From positions 62,001 through 126,000 of the forward strand of contig NZ_BAABBN010000015.1 of the NCBI RefSeq assembly GCF_039537985.1: a DNA stretch of 64,000 nucleotides, in the 5' to 3' direction. Position 1 is the first letter of the stretch. Each line of letters starts with the position of its first letter. Made by a program: the position numbers and the translations under genes. The notes under the pieces are model-generated. The model saw nothing but the letters and a program-made list of their open reading frames with translations, had not been told where the DNA came from and searched no databases. Shown in pieces: positions 52,681 through 61,208 of the stretch. This DNA is from Litoribacillus peritrichatus. GTDB taxonomy: Bacteria; Pseudomonadota; Gammaproteobacteria; Pseudomonadales; Litoribrevibacteraceae.

Positions 52681-55416
52681 ATGGGTCATCATCAGCAGTC
52701 TTCTAAACTATTAAAGAAGTTACAGGCATCCAGGCGGCTGATACCTGCACAGGGTGGCATACAAGTACGGCCAAAAGTGGAAATTTCCATCGAAAAAGGC
52801 TTGGCGATGTCCAGGTTGTTGTTTGCTCATGCGCCCAAAGGTTATGGCAAAACGCTATCAACCGGTGCTTATGCCCGCAAGTTTATAAAGCAGGGTGGCG
52901 CGGCAGAATGGGTAGAGTTGTCGGGGGAAGCGATTCCGGTAGAGGCGTTTCTTTGCTACTTGGTGGATGCCGTCAGTAAATTGTTGGAATTACCTGACGC
53001 AAGTATTGAACGCATTCAAACGGAAATGTCGTCCGGCTGGCGTGATGCGCTCGAAGTTTTCTTATTGGGGATGAGTTATTCGCCGACGTATGGAGGCTCT
53101 GCCTCGTCTTCGGCAAAAGTTCAGTCGGGGGCGAATGTCAGTGATAAGTTGCTCATCATCAATGGTTGGAATTCGATTAATGGTGGTGTCGATCAAAGAT
53201 ATATTCTTGAAACCCTGATTCGTTTCACTCCGGCCAATTTAAAAATTATCATTATTTCTTCTCAGCAGGATGCGGAATTATTAAACAGCCCTGTAATGAT
53301 CAATATTCAGCCTCAATTACTTCATTATATTGATTTTTCCATGGGTTACAGTGATGTGGTCACACGTTTACAGCAGCTCTCGATTCCGGACGCAGAAGAA
53401 AGAGCGCGTCACATCATGGTGAAAACGTTTGGCTGGCCCTTGGCGGTGGAGGTCATGGCCAAAGACGCTTCAGTTAATTGTTACACTGAAGAGCCTGATG
53501 AATCTGTGTTGTTATCACGTTTAAGTACCTTTTTGGCTGAGCAATTCTCTCATCCGGTCTTATCTCAAGTACCCCATTTATTAGCGATTCTTGCGTTGGT
53601 GGAACGAATTTCAGGTGCGTTTTGTAAAGATGTGTTTGGGGAGGTTGGCCAGCAATGTTTTCAGGTGTTAAAAGAGCGCTTGATTCTGCAACAGCCGCCT
53701 GAAGACGAAACCTCCGGGTATTATTTATTTAACCCGGTGTTTCGTAGCTGGCTCGTGGAAACCCATCTGAAAGCTTCTTCACCTCAAGAGCTTGAGCCTT
53801 GGCTGGTGGAGTCATCGGAGTGGTTTGTTGATCATAAGGCGTTTTCCGAAGCCATTCATTTGTGCACGTACTTGGGGAAACCGGATGTCATCTTGTCGGT
53901 CGCAGAGCGGTCGTGTGATTATTTGATGCAACAGCACGGCTTTCATCAACTGAAACGGTTAGAAAGCTTGCTTTCCCAATCGGTGGTGAATTCCAGCCCT
54001 AAGCTGAGAATGGCGATGGCCTGGGCTTGGGCTTACGCTATGGACTTTGAAACATCATTGAAGTGGTTGGACACCATTTCTCAGGAAGAGTCCGATCAAG
54101 CCGAACTGACGCCTTTAATTGTATTAATTCGCGCTTGGTGTTCCCGCTATCAGGGTCGGTATGACATTGCCTTAGAATTACTGGAACGTTATAAAACGTT
54201 GGGCTCGAATCTCGAATTGACCGAAGCCATGTATCTCACATTATCGGCACGTATTGCGCTTGTTCAGGGGAATGTGTCGGACGGTGAGCAGCTGGTAAAT
54301 TCTTCCTTGCGCAAAGCGCGTAACTGGTCGGATAGCCGTCTTGAGTCTGCTGCGCTCATTGATTTATGCCGAGTACACCAACTGCGTGGCGACTGGCATG
54401 CCGCACTGGCATCTTTGGATAAGGGCATAGGTTTATTACATCAGCAAACTTTAGGCACTCAAACGCCGTTTTATGGCCGAATGATGATGTTGAAAGCCTT
54501 TATCTTGTGGATTCAGGGCGACTGGATTAACGCAGAAAATATTTGCGACCGGGGTATTAAAGCGGCGTTGCACAATGAAGATCCGTTGATTGTCTTAGGC
54601 TTCTCCGTTAAAGCCATGCTTTATCGGAGCCGAAAAGCGTTCAGAAAAGCCCATCGCAGTATTTTTGAATTAGAACGATTGATGCATTGTTGGAATGTGC
54701 CTGACAACTTTTATCAGTCACTGATTTCGCTGGTGAAAGCGTTTCTTAAACTGGATGAAGGCCAGGTGAGCATTGCCCAGTCTTTGTATTCGGAGTTGAT
54801 GAATCGCCAGAATTGGCACCCGGCCTTGTTGGAGTGGCTGCCGCACGTTACTTATTACCTGGATATTCTGGGCATTCGCCTGCAGTGTCATCATGGTCAG
54901 TGGCCTGAAGCTCTGGATGCCTGTGATCACCTTCAGAAGGCACTTTCGGAGGCATCCAGGCCTGTGATGCTGGTGCCTGTGATGGTGTTGCAGTCCACCT
55001 GCTATGAAGCTTTGGGCGAGAAAAAAGAAGAAGTCAAACTATTGAGGCGTGCGCTGACGGAATCCATGAACTGCAATTACATTGCGCCATTTATGGAGTT
55101 GGGCGGCCAGGTAGCGCCTATGTTGGCAAAGCTTAATGAGCGAGGTGAACTCGGAGAGTTTATATATCGGCTACAGCATCTGGAAGGGTTGAGAGAGCAC
55201 CTGAACATTGGCAATGATGTGTGTGTGCCCTTGAGTGACCGAGAGCATGGCGTGTTGGAACTGATTGCTGAAGGCCACTCTAATCAGGCGGTGGCGGATA
55301 AGTTATTTATTTCCCTGAATACGGTGAAAACTCATGCCCGGAAGATCAATACGAAGCTGGGCGTAAAAAATCGAACTCAGGCGATTGCCAAGGCCAGGGA
55401 GCTGGGCATTTTATAG
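52681..55416 (+). CDS. MalT-like LuxR-family transcriptional activator
   Basis: A 911-residue LAL/STAND-type regulator. An N-terminal nucleotide-binding part holds a P-loop-like APKGYGKTLSTGAYA (about residues 51-65) and the WVELS segment typical of MalT; a winged part follows (VFRSWLVETHL). A long TPR-like superhelix runs from about residue 390 to 830 (DWHAALASLDKGIGLLH, LIEL/FELERLMHCW repeats), where an inducer would bind. The C-terminal LuxR HTH is LSDREHGVLELIAEGHSNQAVADKLFISLNTVKTHARKINTKLG. It stands directly downstream of the lipase-DUF1302-DUF1329 genes with its own promoter, so it probably controls them. ATG at 52681 behind ACGAGG. Confidence 0.92.
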   Translation: MGHHQQSSKLLKKLQASRRLIPAQGGIQVRPKVEISIEKGLAMSRLLFAHAPKGYGKTLSTGAYARKFIKQGGAAEWVELSGEAIPVEAFLCYLVDAVSKLLELPDASIERIQTEMSSGWRDALEVFLLGMSYSPTYGGSASSSAKVQSGANVSDKLLIINGWNSINGGVDQRYILETLIRFTPANLKIIIISSQQDAELLNSPVMINIQPQLLHYIDFSMGYSDVVTRLQQLSIPDAEERARHIMVKTFGWPLAVEVMAKDASVNCYTEEPDESVLLSRLSTFLAEQFSHPVLSQVPHLLAILALVERISGAFCKDVFGEVGQQCFQVLKERLILQQPPEDETSGYYLFNPVFRSWLVETHLKASSPQELEPWLVESSEWFVDHKAFSEAIHLCTYLGKPDVILSVAERSCDYLMQQHGFHQLKRLESLLSQSVVNSSPKLRMAMAWAWAYAMDFETSLKWLDTISQEESDQAELTPLIVLIRAWCSRYQGRYDIALELLERYKTLGSNLELTEAMYLTLSARIALVQGNVSDGEQLVNSSLRKARNWSDSRLESAALIDLCRVHQLRGDWHAALASLDKGIGLLHQQTLGTQTPFYGRMMMLKAFILWIQGDWINAENICDRGIKAALHNEDPLIVLGFSVKAMLYRSRKAFRKAHRSIFELERLMHCWNVPDNFYQSLISLVKAFLKLDEGQVSIAQSLYSELMNRQNWHPALLEWLPHVTYYLDILGIRLQCHHGQWPEALDACDHLQKALSEASRPVMLVPVMVLQSTCYEALGEKKEEVKLLRRALTESMNCNYIAPFMELGGQVAPMLAKLNERGELGEFIYRLQHLEGLREHLNIGNDVCVPLSDREHGVLELIAEGHSNQAVADKLFISLNTVKTHARKINTKLGVKNRTQAIAKARELGIL

Positions 55417-55456
55417 ATATAAACAGAATAAAAATGTTCAGGTGTTGATAACGATG

Positions 55457-55492
55457 AAAAGGCTGATCAAACACTGTTTGATCAGCCTTTTT
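55457..55492. terminator. Bidirectional rho-independent terminator
   Basis: AAAAGGCTGATCAAAC and GTTTGATCAGCCTTTT flank ACT, with T-runs both ways. It lies between the LuxR gene and the convergent unknown gene. Confidence 0.93.
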
Positions 55493-55496
55493 GTGA

Positions 55497-56324
55497 TTAA
55501 TTGACCGATGCGCTATCGGTATTTTTTTGAGCTTCCAGTACTTTCTGGTGCTGAGATATTAATTCCAGCAGGTTGGGGTGCAGTTTGGTCATGGCCTCAA
55601 CCACTTGGTGGGATTCATGATCGTCTTTGAGGTTCTCTACTTGTAAGGCAATGCTTTGTTGTTTTGCCAGAGGAAGATGAACAAACAGTTCCGGTGTGAT
55701 ATGAGCCAACTCCCAGCCGTAGACTTCCAGATCTTCCCGGTCAAAATAGCCCGTTAATGCAAGGTATTTAAAGGCGCTTGATAGTAAAGAGGCCGCGCCG
55801 CGTTTGTGTTCTTCCAGTTCGCCTAACCGTTGCGGTTGCTTGGTTTCTTCCTGTGGCAAAGACAACCAGTACTCCACCGATAAAGTGAAGAAAATCGCCT
55901 GCTGGCGGAGTGAATAACTCATAATCCCCAGGGCTTCAGAACCGTAGACTTGTTTTTTTGCCTTGAAGTCAAAGTACGTTCTCATCATTTCTTTTAAGGC
56001 AATAGACACCCGCACGGCTTCTTCTCTGCGCATTTCAACCGGTTCTTTGATGTCTAACTGAAAGCGGAAGTTATCTTCTGAAATGAATCGGTCATAAACC
56101 GGGCCGGTAAACTCCCCCCGGCGTTTTGGCAGTAAGTCTGGCTGGGATTTTTGGATAGTGACCAGACTGTCCAGAGCCAGTTCGTAATCATCGGCACGCC
56201 AGTTTTGTTTGATGTCCGGGAATGGCTGATCCAGATATTTCAGTTGTTTTGCGTGGACAGGGGACGAAACGATGAGTCCCAATGTCATCAGGCTGATGAA
56301 AATACGAGTCAGTAGGCGGTTCAT
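55497..56324 (-). CDS. Exported protein of unknown family
   Basis: A 275-residue protein with signal peptide MNRLLTRIFISLMTLGLIVS, continuing SPVHA and cleaved before KQLKYLDQPF. The mature chain is mainly helical, with charged stretches (EPVEMRREEAVRVSIALKEMMRTYFDFKAKKQVYG; QETKQPQRLGELEEHKRGAASLLSSAFKYLALTGYFDREDLEVYGWELAHITPELFVHLP). No cysteine or catalytic motif is obvious. I do not recognise the family. It converges with the LuxR regulator through a shared terminator, and lies 147 bases after the Bax-like gene on the same strand. Confidence 0.7.
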   Translation of the reverse strand: MNRLLTRIFISLMTLGLIVSSPVHAKQLKYLDQPFPDIKQNWRADDYELALDSLVTIQKSQPDLLPKRRGEFTGPVYDRFISEDNFRFQLDIKEPVEMRREEAVRVSIALKEMMRTYFDFKAKKQVYGSEALGIMSYSLRQQAIFFTLSVEYWLSLPQEETKQPQRLGELEEHKRGAASLLSSAFKYLALTGYFDREDLEVYGWELAHITPELFVHLPLAKQQSIALQVENLKDDHESHQVVEAMTKLHPNLLELISQHQKVLEAQKNTDSASVN

Positions 56325-56471
56325 TGGTTTAAAAATCCCTAAGTATGCAGCAGTGCCAGGGGCGCTTTTAGGGCGTGAACAACTTCTTGTTTACTCACCT
56401 GCGCCTCATATTCTTGTTAGATGGACATGATGACACACAGGCGAGCTTTCAGGGAAGAGACAAGGTTCAAA

Positions 56472-57419
56472 CTAAAGGCAATTCGATACCTTAATGTAGC
56501 CGAATTCGGGGTATTGGGTGTTTGGGTTGTCCCATTTGGAGAGCTTGTTGAAGCGGATCATACTTTGCAATTCTTCTATGTAGGCATGGCCCCTTGCTGA
56601 GTAATCTTCAAGGCCTTCAACCACCGAAAGGCCGGAAATAACGGCGTCTTGTTTGCGATATTTCTGGCGTACTTTACGTACGTGGCTGTAAGGCTTATTA
56701 CGATTGATATTCAGCATGTATTGGCCGACCGCTTCTGAAGGGGTACTGAATACTTTCACTTCATAGGTTTCACCTTCCGGTCGTTGTTGTGGGACCAAGC
56801 CACAACCCGGTTGGAAGCACCATTGCCCGAACAGGTTGTTGGCGGAGGTGGCGAAACGTGATGTGCCCCATGCGGATTCGTTGGCGGCTTGTGCCATGGC
56901 CATTGAGGCAGGGATTACGTCAACGGATAACAACAGTTTAGGTAAGAAATCCGGGGCATCCAATGGCACGGTAACACGATGTATTTTGGCCAGTTTCTTT
57001 AACCAGGTATGCTGTTTTTTCGTCACAACTTCGGACAATTTTTTGACTGGCGTTTGTGCATCGGACTCAGCGAGTTGTTGTGATTGTTGGTTTTGTTGTA
57101 ATTGATGGCTGTTTTGTAAATGATAGTTTTTTTGTATGGCGAGTACTGCTTCCCGGGTTTTTAAGATCTGTTCGTCGTGTTGACGCACCAGTTCAAGAAT
57201 GAATCCAAAGAAGATCTTTTTCTTGGTTTTGACGTCCTGTATGCACTGAAAGTTGGGAAGCTCGGCATCGGAGTGAGACTTATACAGCGTTTTAAGGTTC
57301 GTCAACGTCACTTTTTTCAGCTCGGGTTCCGGCTTGGTTTCGGGTTCCGGTGACGGGCAGCAGCTGGCAATCAATATGGTCAACCCAAGGATGAGTGTTA
57401 TACGAATCTTATGAAACAA
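56472..57419 (-). CDS. Bax-like lipoprotein glucosaminidase
   Basis: A 315-residue protein with lipoprotein signal FHKIRITLILGLTILIASCC, Cys as first mature residue. It starts at TTG 57419 behind AGGAG with 7-base spacing; an in-frame ATG at 57467 would put 16 residues before it. The C-terminal glucosaminidase/Bax domain has SVDVIPASMAMAQAANESAWGTSRFATSANNLFGQWCF (catalytic Glu in NES), YEVKVFSTPSEAVGQYMLNINRNKPY and LEDYSARGHAYIEELQSMIRFN. Bax-type proteins are FlgJ-like endo-beta-N-acetylglucosaminidases for peptidoglycan. The Gln-rich linker (QLQQNQQSQQLAESDAQ) is unusual. It is divergent from a DUF3080 lipoprotein gene. Confidence 0.85.
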   Translation of the reverse strand: MFHKIRITLILGLTILIASCCPSPEPETKPEPELKKVTLTNLKTLYKSHSDAELPNFQCIQDVKTKKKIFFGFILELVRQHDEQILKTREAVLAIQKNYHLQNSHQLQQNQQSQQLAESDAQTPVKKLSEVVTKKQHTWLKKLAKIHRVTVPLDAPDFLPKLLLSVDVIPASMAMAQAANESAWGTSRFATSANNLFGQWCFQPGCGLVPQQRPEGETYEVKVFSTPSEAVGQYMLNINRNKPYSHVRKVRQKYRKQDAVISGLSVVEGLEDYSARGHAYIEELQSMIRFNKLSKWDNPNTQYPEFGYIKVSNCL

Positions 57420-57539
57420 ATTTATACTCCTAAGGTAATGGCCATCGGGCTTGTAAAATACAAGCACGTGATGCGGTCAATTTGAGGAGCTGCATTATAA
57501 ATGAACAAACGAGGCAGTCCAGAAAAAGGGAGGCAACTT

Positions 57540-58607
57540 GTGTCTGGTACTAAGGGATTATTAAAAACACTGTGTTTCACCATGATGAGTTGCGCGTTAT
57601 TGGTGGTATCAGGTTGCGTTCAGGAACCGACAGAACAGGCGTCCGTGAAGGATTATATCTGGCGTTTGAGTAATGTATTGGATTACGACTATCAAATACC
57701 GCCAGTTAATGTGGCGGCTTACCCCCGGACTCGAGATTTAACCCTCAAGGTGTCAGATCATTCCATTGACTTACTGGACTTTTTGGCAATGACTGGCTGC
57801 CAATTACAAATCACCGCCGGTCAGCGGAACAGTGGCTTGGGACGGGTGATGTCAAACAGTCAGTCGTTTTTGTATCAGTGGCGGTTTATTCAGGAAAGTG
57901 GGGCGTGTTTGGCCTATCTAAAGGATGAAGACCCGACTCTGTACCAAACCTTAGCCGCAGTGGTCGAGGTCAAAAAAGCTGAGTTAAGTCGATATGCCTG
58001 GCTGGCGCTATGGGGTGGGCCGGAACTAAAGCAGTATTTTGGCGTTTCTCAACAGTGGCTTTCTCCGCAGCAACCGTTAGCCTTAACGCCGGATACTTAT
58101 AATATTGTCTTAGATGTGATTGCGATGGATGCAAATGCGTTGAAGGACGTGGCACTCTATGAAACTGCGTTCGAAGAGGCTTTGTATGAATTTCAGTTGA
58201 TGAATACCGGAGGGCAGTGGTTGGCGACGTTAGCAGGGCTAACCCAATACCTTCAGTTGGGAACGGCTATGCTGACCTCGGAAACTGCGCAACGGCTTTG
58301 TCCAAAAGGGAAGGTGACGCCGAAGGCAAAAATACTGAAAACCGTGTTTGATAAATTCTACATTGGCCAGGTGCAGCCGTATTTGAGCTTTGTGCACAGA
58401 AATTCAGAAACCTGGTGGCAACAACAAACGGCTATGCTGGAGGTATTTACATTTAAAGGGCCGGAAGCGTTTGAGCAATTCGTATCAAAATACTTAAACC
58501 AGGACCGGCATGATGGCCTGTGGCAAAGGTATGAACGGGCGCAAAGGTCGCACGTTGTTGCATGGCAGAGCGTTCTTAGGCAATGTGGACTCATGCCGGG
58601 CGCATGA
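57540..58607 (+). CDS. DUF3080 family lipoprotein
   Basis: A 355-residue lipoprotein with lipobox LVVSGC in SCALLVVSGCVQEPTEQ. The rest matches DUF3080: YIWRLSNVLDYDYQIPPVNVAAYPRTRDLTLKVSDHSIDLLDFLAMTGCQLQITAGQRNSGLGRVM, GACLAYL and FKGPEAFEQFVSKYLNQ. Function is unknown. The GTG at 57540 behind GGGAGG with 6-base spacing gives a good signal peptide; ATG at 57501, behind a more distant AGGAG, would add 13 residues. It heads a likely operon with two small membrane proteins. Confidence 0.82.
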   Translation: MSGTKGLLKTLCFTMMSCALLVVSGCVQEPTEQASVKDYIWRLSNVLDYDYQIPPVNVAAYPRTRDLTLKVSDHSIDLLDFLAMTGCQLQITAGQRNSGLGRVMSNSQSFLYQWRFIQESGACLAYLKDEDPTLYQTLAAVVEVKKAELSRYAWLALWGGPELKQYFGVSQQWLSPQQPLALTPDTYNIVLDVIAMDANALKDVALYETAFEEALYEFQLMNTGGQWLATLAGLTQYLQLGTAMLTSETAQRLCPKGKVTPKAKILKTVFDKFYIGQVQPYLSFVHRNSETWWQQQTAMLEVFTFKGPEAFEQFVSKYLNQDRHDGLWQRYERAQRSHVVAWQSVLRQCGLMPGA

Positions 58608-58649
58608 TATGGACGACCAGAATGAAGTCCAATTACATAGGAAAATAGG

Positions 58650-59018
58650 ATGTTGGTGTTATTTTTTGCAGTTATTTTGTTGTTTGTTGCTGTTTGTATT
58701 TTAAGTTGGAGAATTAAAAACCTATCGGATCGGATCGTCACATTTGAGCAAAATCTGGTAACGCCGTTGCCTAAAAGTGTGGGGCCTTACATTAAGTTGC
58801 AGTTGGTGGACCCTCAAGGGGTAGCTCAGCGAGAGTCAAAATTGGCCAAAGCGGTGGGTGCCGTTTCGCCGGGTTATATAAACTATAAAGTGTATCAGCA
58901 AGTTGCCTATGAGCTGGAGCTGGCGCTCAACGAACGTAATATTGATGTAAACATCGAGCTTCATGGCTTACGAAGTTCGAATTCCAGTGCCAACACCGGG
59001 GCAAATGCTTCCAGCTAA
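58650..59018 (+). CDS. Small membrane-anchored protein, unknown family
   Basis: A 122-residue protein with an N-terminal membrane helix (MLVLFFAVILLFVAVCILSW) and a soluble part with VGPYIKLQLVDPQGVAQRESKLAKAVGAVSPGYINYKVYQQVAYELELALNERNIDVNIELHGL, which may form alpha/beta structure, then a Ser/Asn-rich tail. No family is recognised. The start has TAGGAAAATAGG before it. The gene is 42 bases after the DUF3080 gene and 27 before the next unknown. Confidence 0.7.
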   Translation: MLVLFFAVILLFVAVCILSWRIKNLSDRIVTFEQNLVTPLPKSVGPYIKLQLVDPQGVAQRESKLAKAVGAVSPGYINYKVYQQVAYELELALNERNIDVNIELHGLRSSNSSANTGANASS

Positions 59019-59045
59019 AGTTTCCTGATAAAGGGTTAAATCTTG

Positions 59046-59516
59046 ATGGAAAATTTCACGTTATTTGCCCAGCTGACGTCGTTTTTACTGGTTCTGATTG
59101 CCGGAGTGCTATTAAAACGGTCGGTGCGGATGATGGACGACGCTCAAGAGGTGTTGTCTCGGACGGAAACTCATGTCCACGAAACAATGGATGCTCTTAA
59201 AACCAAGGCGAACGTAACGCCCAAGGTGAAGCTTGATACCGTCACGGATGCCGTAGACTTGAGTGCCATGTCGATTGAGAAAATCCATAAAACCATCAGT
59301 GATACCTCGTTTGATCTCATCCGGTCGGTCAAGCCAGCACAAAAGCCTACAGAAGCGATTCATAAAGCGCATGATATCACTGCGAAAGGGGTATACCGCT
59401 CAATACGCAAAGTGAATCGTTTAGTGGGTGATCTATCAAAATCCCTTCAAAACGAAAAGCCTAAACCTACTCCTAACCCATCAGATAAAGATCCGGACGC
59501 TACCAGTTCCGACTGA
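59046..59516 (+). CDS. Small membrane-anchored helical protein, unknown family
   Basis: A 156-residue protein with one N-terminal membrane helix (FAQLTSFLLVLIAGVLL) and a long amphipathic helical part (DDAQEVLSRTETHVHETMDALKTKANVTP; SAMSIEKIHKTISDTSFDLIRSVKPAQKPTEAIHKAHDITAKGVYRSIRKVNRLVGDL) that may be a coiled coil, and a Pro/Asp/Ser-rich tail. No family is recognised. The ATG at 59046 directly follows an in-frame TTG; AAAGGG lies upstream. It is third in the run with the DUF3080 gene. Confidence 0.7.
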   Translation: MENFTLFAQLTSFLLVLIAGVLLKRSVRMMDDAQEVLSRTETHVHETMDALKTKANVTPKVKLDTVTDAVDLSAMSIEKIHKTISDTSFDLIRSVKPAQKPTEAIHKAHDITAKGVYRSIRKVNRLVGDLSKSLQNEKPKPTPNPSDKDPDATSSD

Positions 59517-59586
59517 TGGGCTCGAAGATTCGTAACCCGGATCAGAACAACGCAAAGTAGTCAGAACGACAGTGGATGCTGTGACG

Positions 59587-60591
59587 TTAGCGGTTTTGAC
59601 TTTTGACACGATACTCACTCAGACTCATTTTAAACCACCGTTTGCAGGCTTTATGGAGGCTGCTGACTTCTTTAAACGCCAGCTGGTGCGTTAAATCTGT
59701 CACACTCAAATTCTGGGCGATTAAACGCTCCGCCAGTGATTTTCTGACTTGATCGGCTATCTGGGTGTATGTGGTTTGTTCTAACGTTAGTTTTCTTTGA
59801 AGGGTTCGGCTGCTGGTGTTCAGCCGTTCAGCCATTTGTGTTTTGTTGATTTCCTGAAATTGGTCAACATGAATCAGCAAATGGCTGATTTTATTGGTAA
59901 GGGTATCTTTTCCAAGGGCAGACAGCTTTTGTTCAGCAAGCGCCAGGTGCATTTTAAGTAATTCATGGTCGGCCCCAATCATGGTTTTATCCAGCCAGGC
60001 CCGTTCCAGCTCTATCGTTGGCTGACTGGCCTGATATTCAATCTCGCATTGAAAAAACCGCTGGTACTCTTGGTGATGCTGCTGATGATCATGTTGCATG
60101 CTGATTTTTAATGGGGAAAAGCCATCGTCCACAGACCAGCGCATGAGAGAAACCAGTATTGCTAAGACCGCGTCCGTTTGATGAAAGCTAAAAGGCAGTT
60201 TGTCCGCTTTCGGTAAATACTGGATCTGTGCCGTTGCCCCTTGATCTATGAGCTTGAGTTCTCCGCCATCGCTGATCAGAGCCTGATATTTTAAGGTTAA
60301 CGCTATGGCAGAGCGAACGTTGGGGCTGTTGGCCCACAAGTGGTGAATCAGGTTAAACCAGTTGGGTCGAAACTGCCTGCCCATGTGAAAGCCAAACAGT
60401 GGGTCATCGGTCAGATTAATGGCCGCATTCCAGACTTTCACCGTTGCGTCCAAGGGGACCCGTTCCGTGGTTAGCTCCGAAATGGTGGCTACGCCTGCTT
60501 CTTCAAATACGGCGCTTTTGGGGACTTTTTGACTTTCGGCACAGGCTAAAATGCCTTTAAGCCAGAAAGCGGCAACGGATTTATTCTGCAT
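59587..60591 (-). CDS. AraC-family transcriptional regulator
   Basis: A 334-residue regulator of the type with an arabinose-binding-like N-terminal domain (about residues 20-205, PLDATVKVWNAAINLTDDPLFGFHMGRQFRPNWFNLIHHLWANSPNVRSAIALTLKYQALISDGG). The C-terminal two-HTH domain is MAERLNTSSRTLQRKLTLEQTTYTQIADQVRKSLAERLIAQNLSVTDLTHQLAFKEVSSLHKACKRWFKMSLSEYR. Members regulate catabolic and lipid-modification genes. It is divergent from the Mpo1-like gene, which is its most likely target (inference). Confidence 0.92.
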   Translation of the reverse strand: MQNKSVAAFWLKGILACAESQKVPKSAVFEEAGVATISELTTERVPLDATVKVWNAAINLTDDPLFGFHMGRQFRPNWFNLIHHLWANSPNVRSAIALTLKYQALISDGGELKLIDQGATAQIQYLPKADKLPFSFHQTDAVLAILVSLMRWSVDDGFSPLKISMQHDHQQHHQEYQRFFQCEIEYQASQPTIELERAWLDKTMIGADHELLKMHLALAEQKLSALGKDTLTNKISHLLIHVDQFQEINKTQMAERLNTSSRTLQRKLTLEQTTYTQIADQVRKSLAERLIAQNLSVTDLTHQLAFKEVSSLHKACKRWFKMSLSEYRVKSQNR

Positions 60592-60731
60592 ATTGGCTTG
60601 GTCTGACCTGTTTATTGTTATTTGGCTCGTCAGGACATGTTAATGATATTGTCAGGCCAGTGTCTAGTTATTCTGCTTTGTTTAAAGTAACGCTATAACA
60701 ATTTATAAAAAATAAGATTAGGAGAGGTTAC

Positions 60732-61208
60732 ATGTTTGCGACCAAAAGCGCAGATCAGTGGTTTGAAGAGTATGGCGAGAGCCACCAAAATAAGGTGAAT
60801 AAGTTGATTCACTGGGTCATGGTGCCTGCAATCTTTTTCACTGTTGTTGGGTTATTGTGGGATTTACCTCGCATGGCCTGGATGGGGGATTCGGTGTGGA
60901 TGAATTGGGCGACGGTGGCCATGGTGCCGGCGATGGTATTTTATGTTCGTATGTCCGTTGCCATTATGGTCGGAATGGCCGCCTTTACAGCCGCCTGCTT
61001 TTACTTGTCTTTTTGGCTGAGCGCCAATGTCAGTTTACCCTTATGGCAATTGAGCCTGATTATTTTTGTAATCGCCTGGATATTCCAGTTTGTGGGTCAC
61101 AAGATCGAAGGTAAGAAGCCTTCATTTTTCAAAGATTTGCAGTTTTTGTTGGTGGGACCAGCTTGGTTGATGGGCTTTATTTATCGCCGCCTTGGTATTA
61201 AATACTGA
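60732..61208 (+). CDS. Mpo1/YGL010w-like (DUF962) membrane protein
   Basis: A 158-residue protein with about four membrane helices. SADQWFEEYGESHQNKVNKLIHWVMVPAIFF carries the conserved histidine-rich start of the family (H-x-N-K-x-N-K-x-I-H), and FQFVGHKIEGKKPSFFKDLQFLLVGPAWLM the second histidine motif. Yeast Mpo1 is an Fe2+-dependent dioxygenase that carries out alpha-oxidation of 2-hydroxy fatty acids, so a fatty-acid role is likely here. The gene follows GGAGAGG. Its stop overlaps the start of the next gene by one base, TGATG. Confidence 0.9.
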   Translation: MFATKSADQWFEEYGESHQNKVNKLIHWVMVPAIFFTVVGLLWDLPRMAWMGDSVWMNWATVAMVPAMVFYVRMSVAIMVGMAAFTAACFYLSFWLSANVSLPLWQLSLIIFVIAWIFQFVGHKIEGKKPSFFKDLQFLLVGPAWLMGFIYRRLGIKY

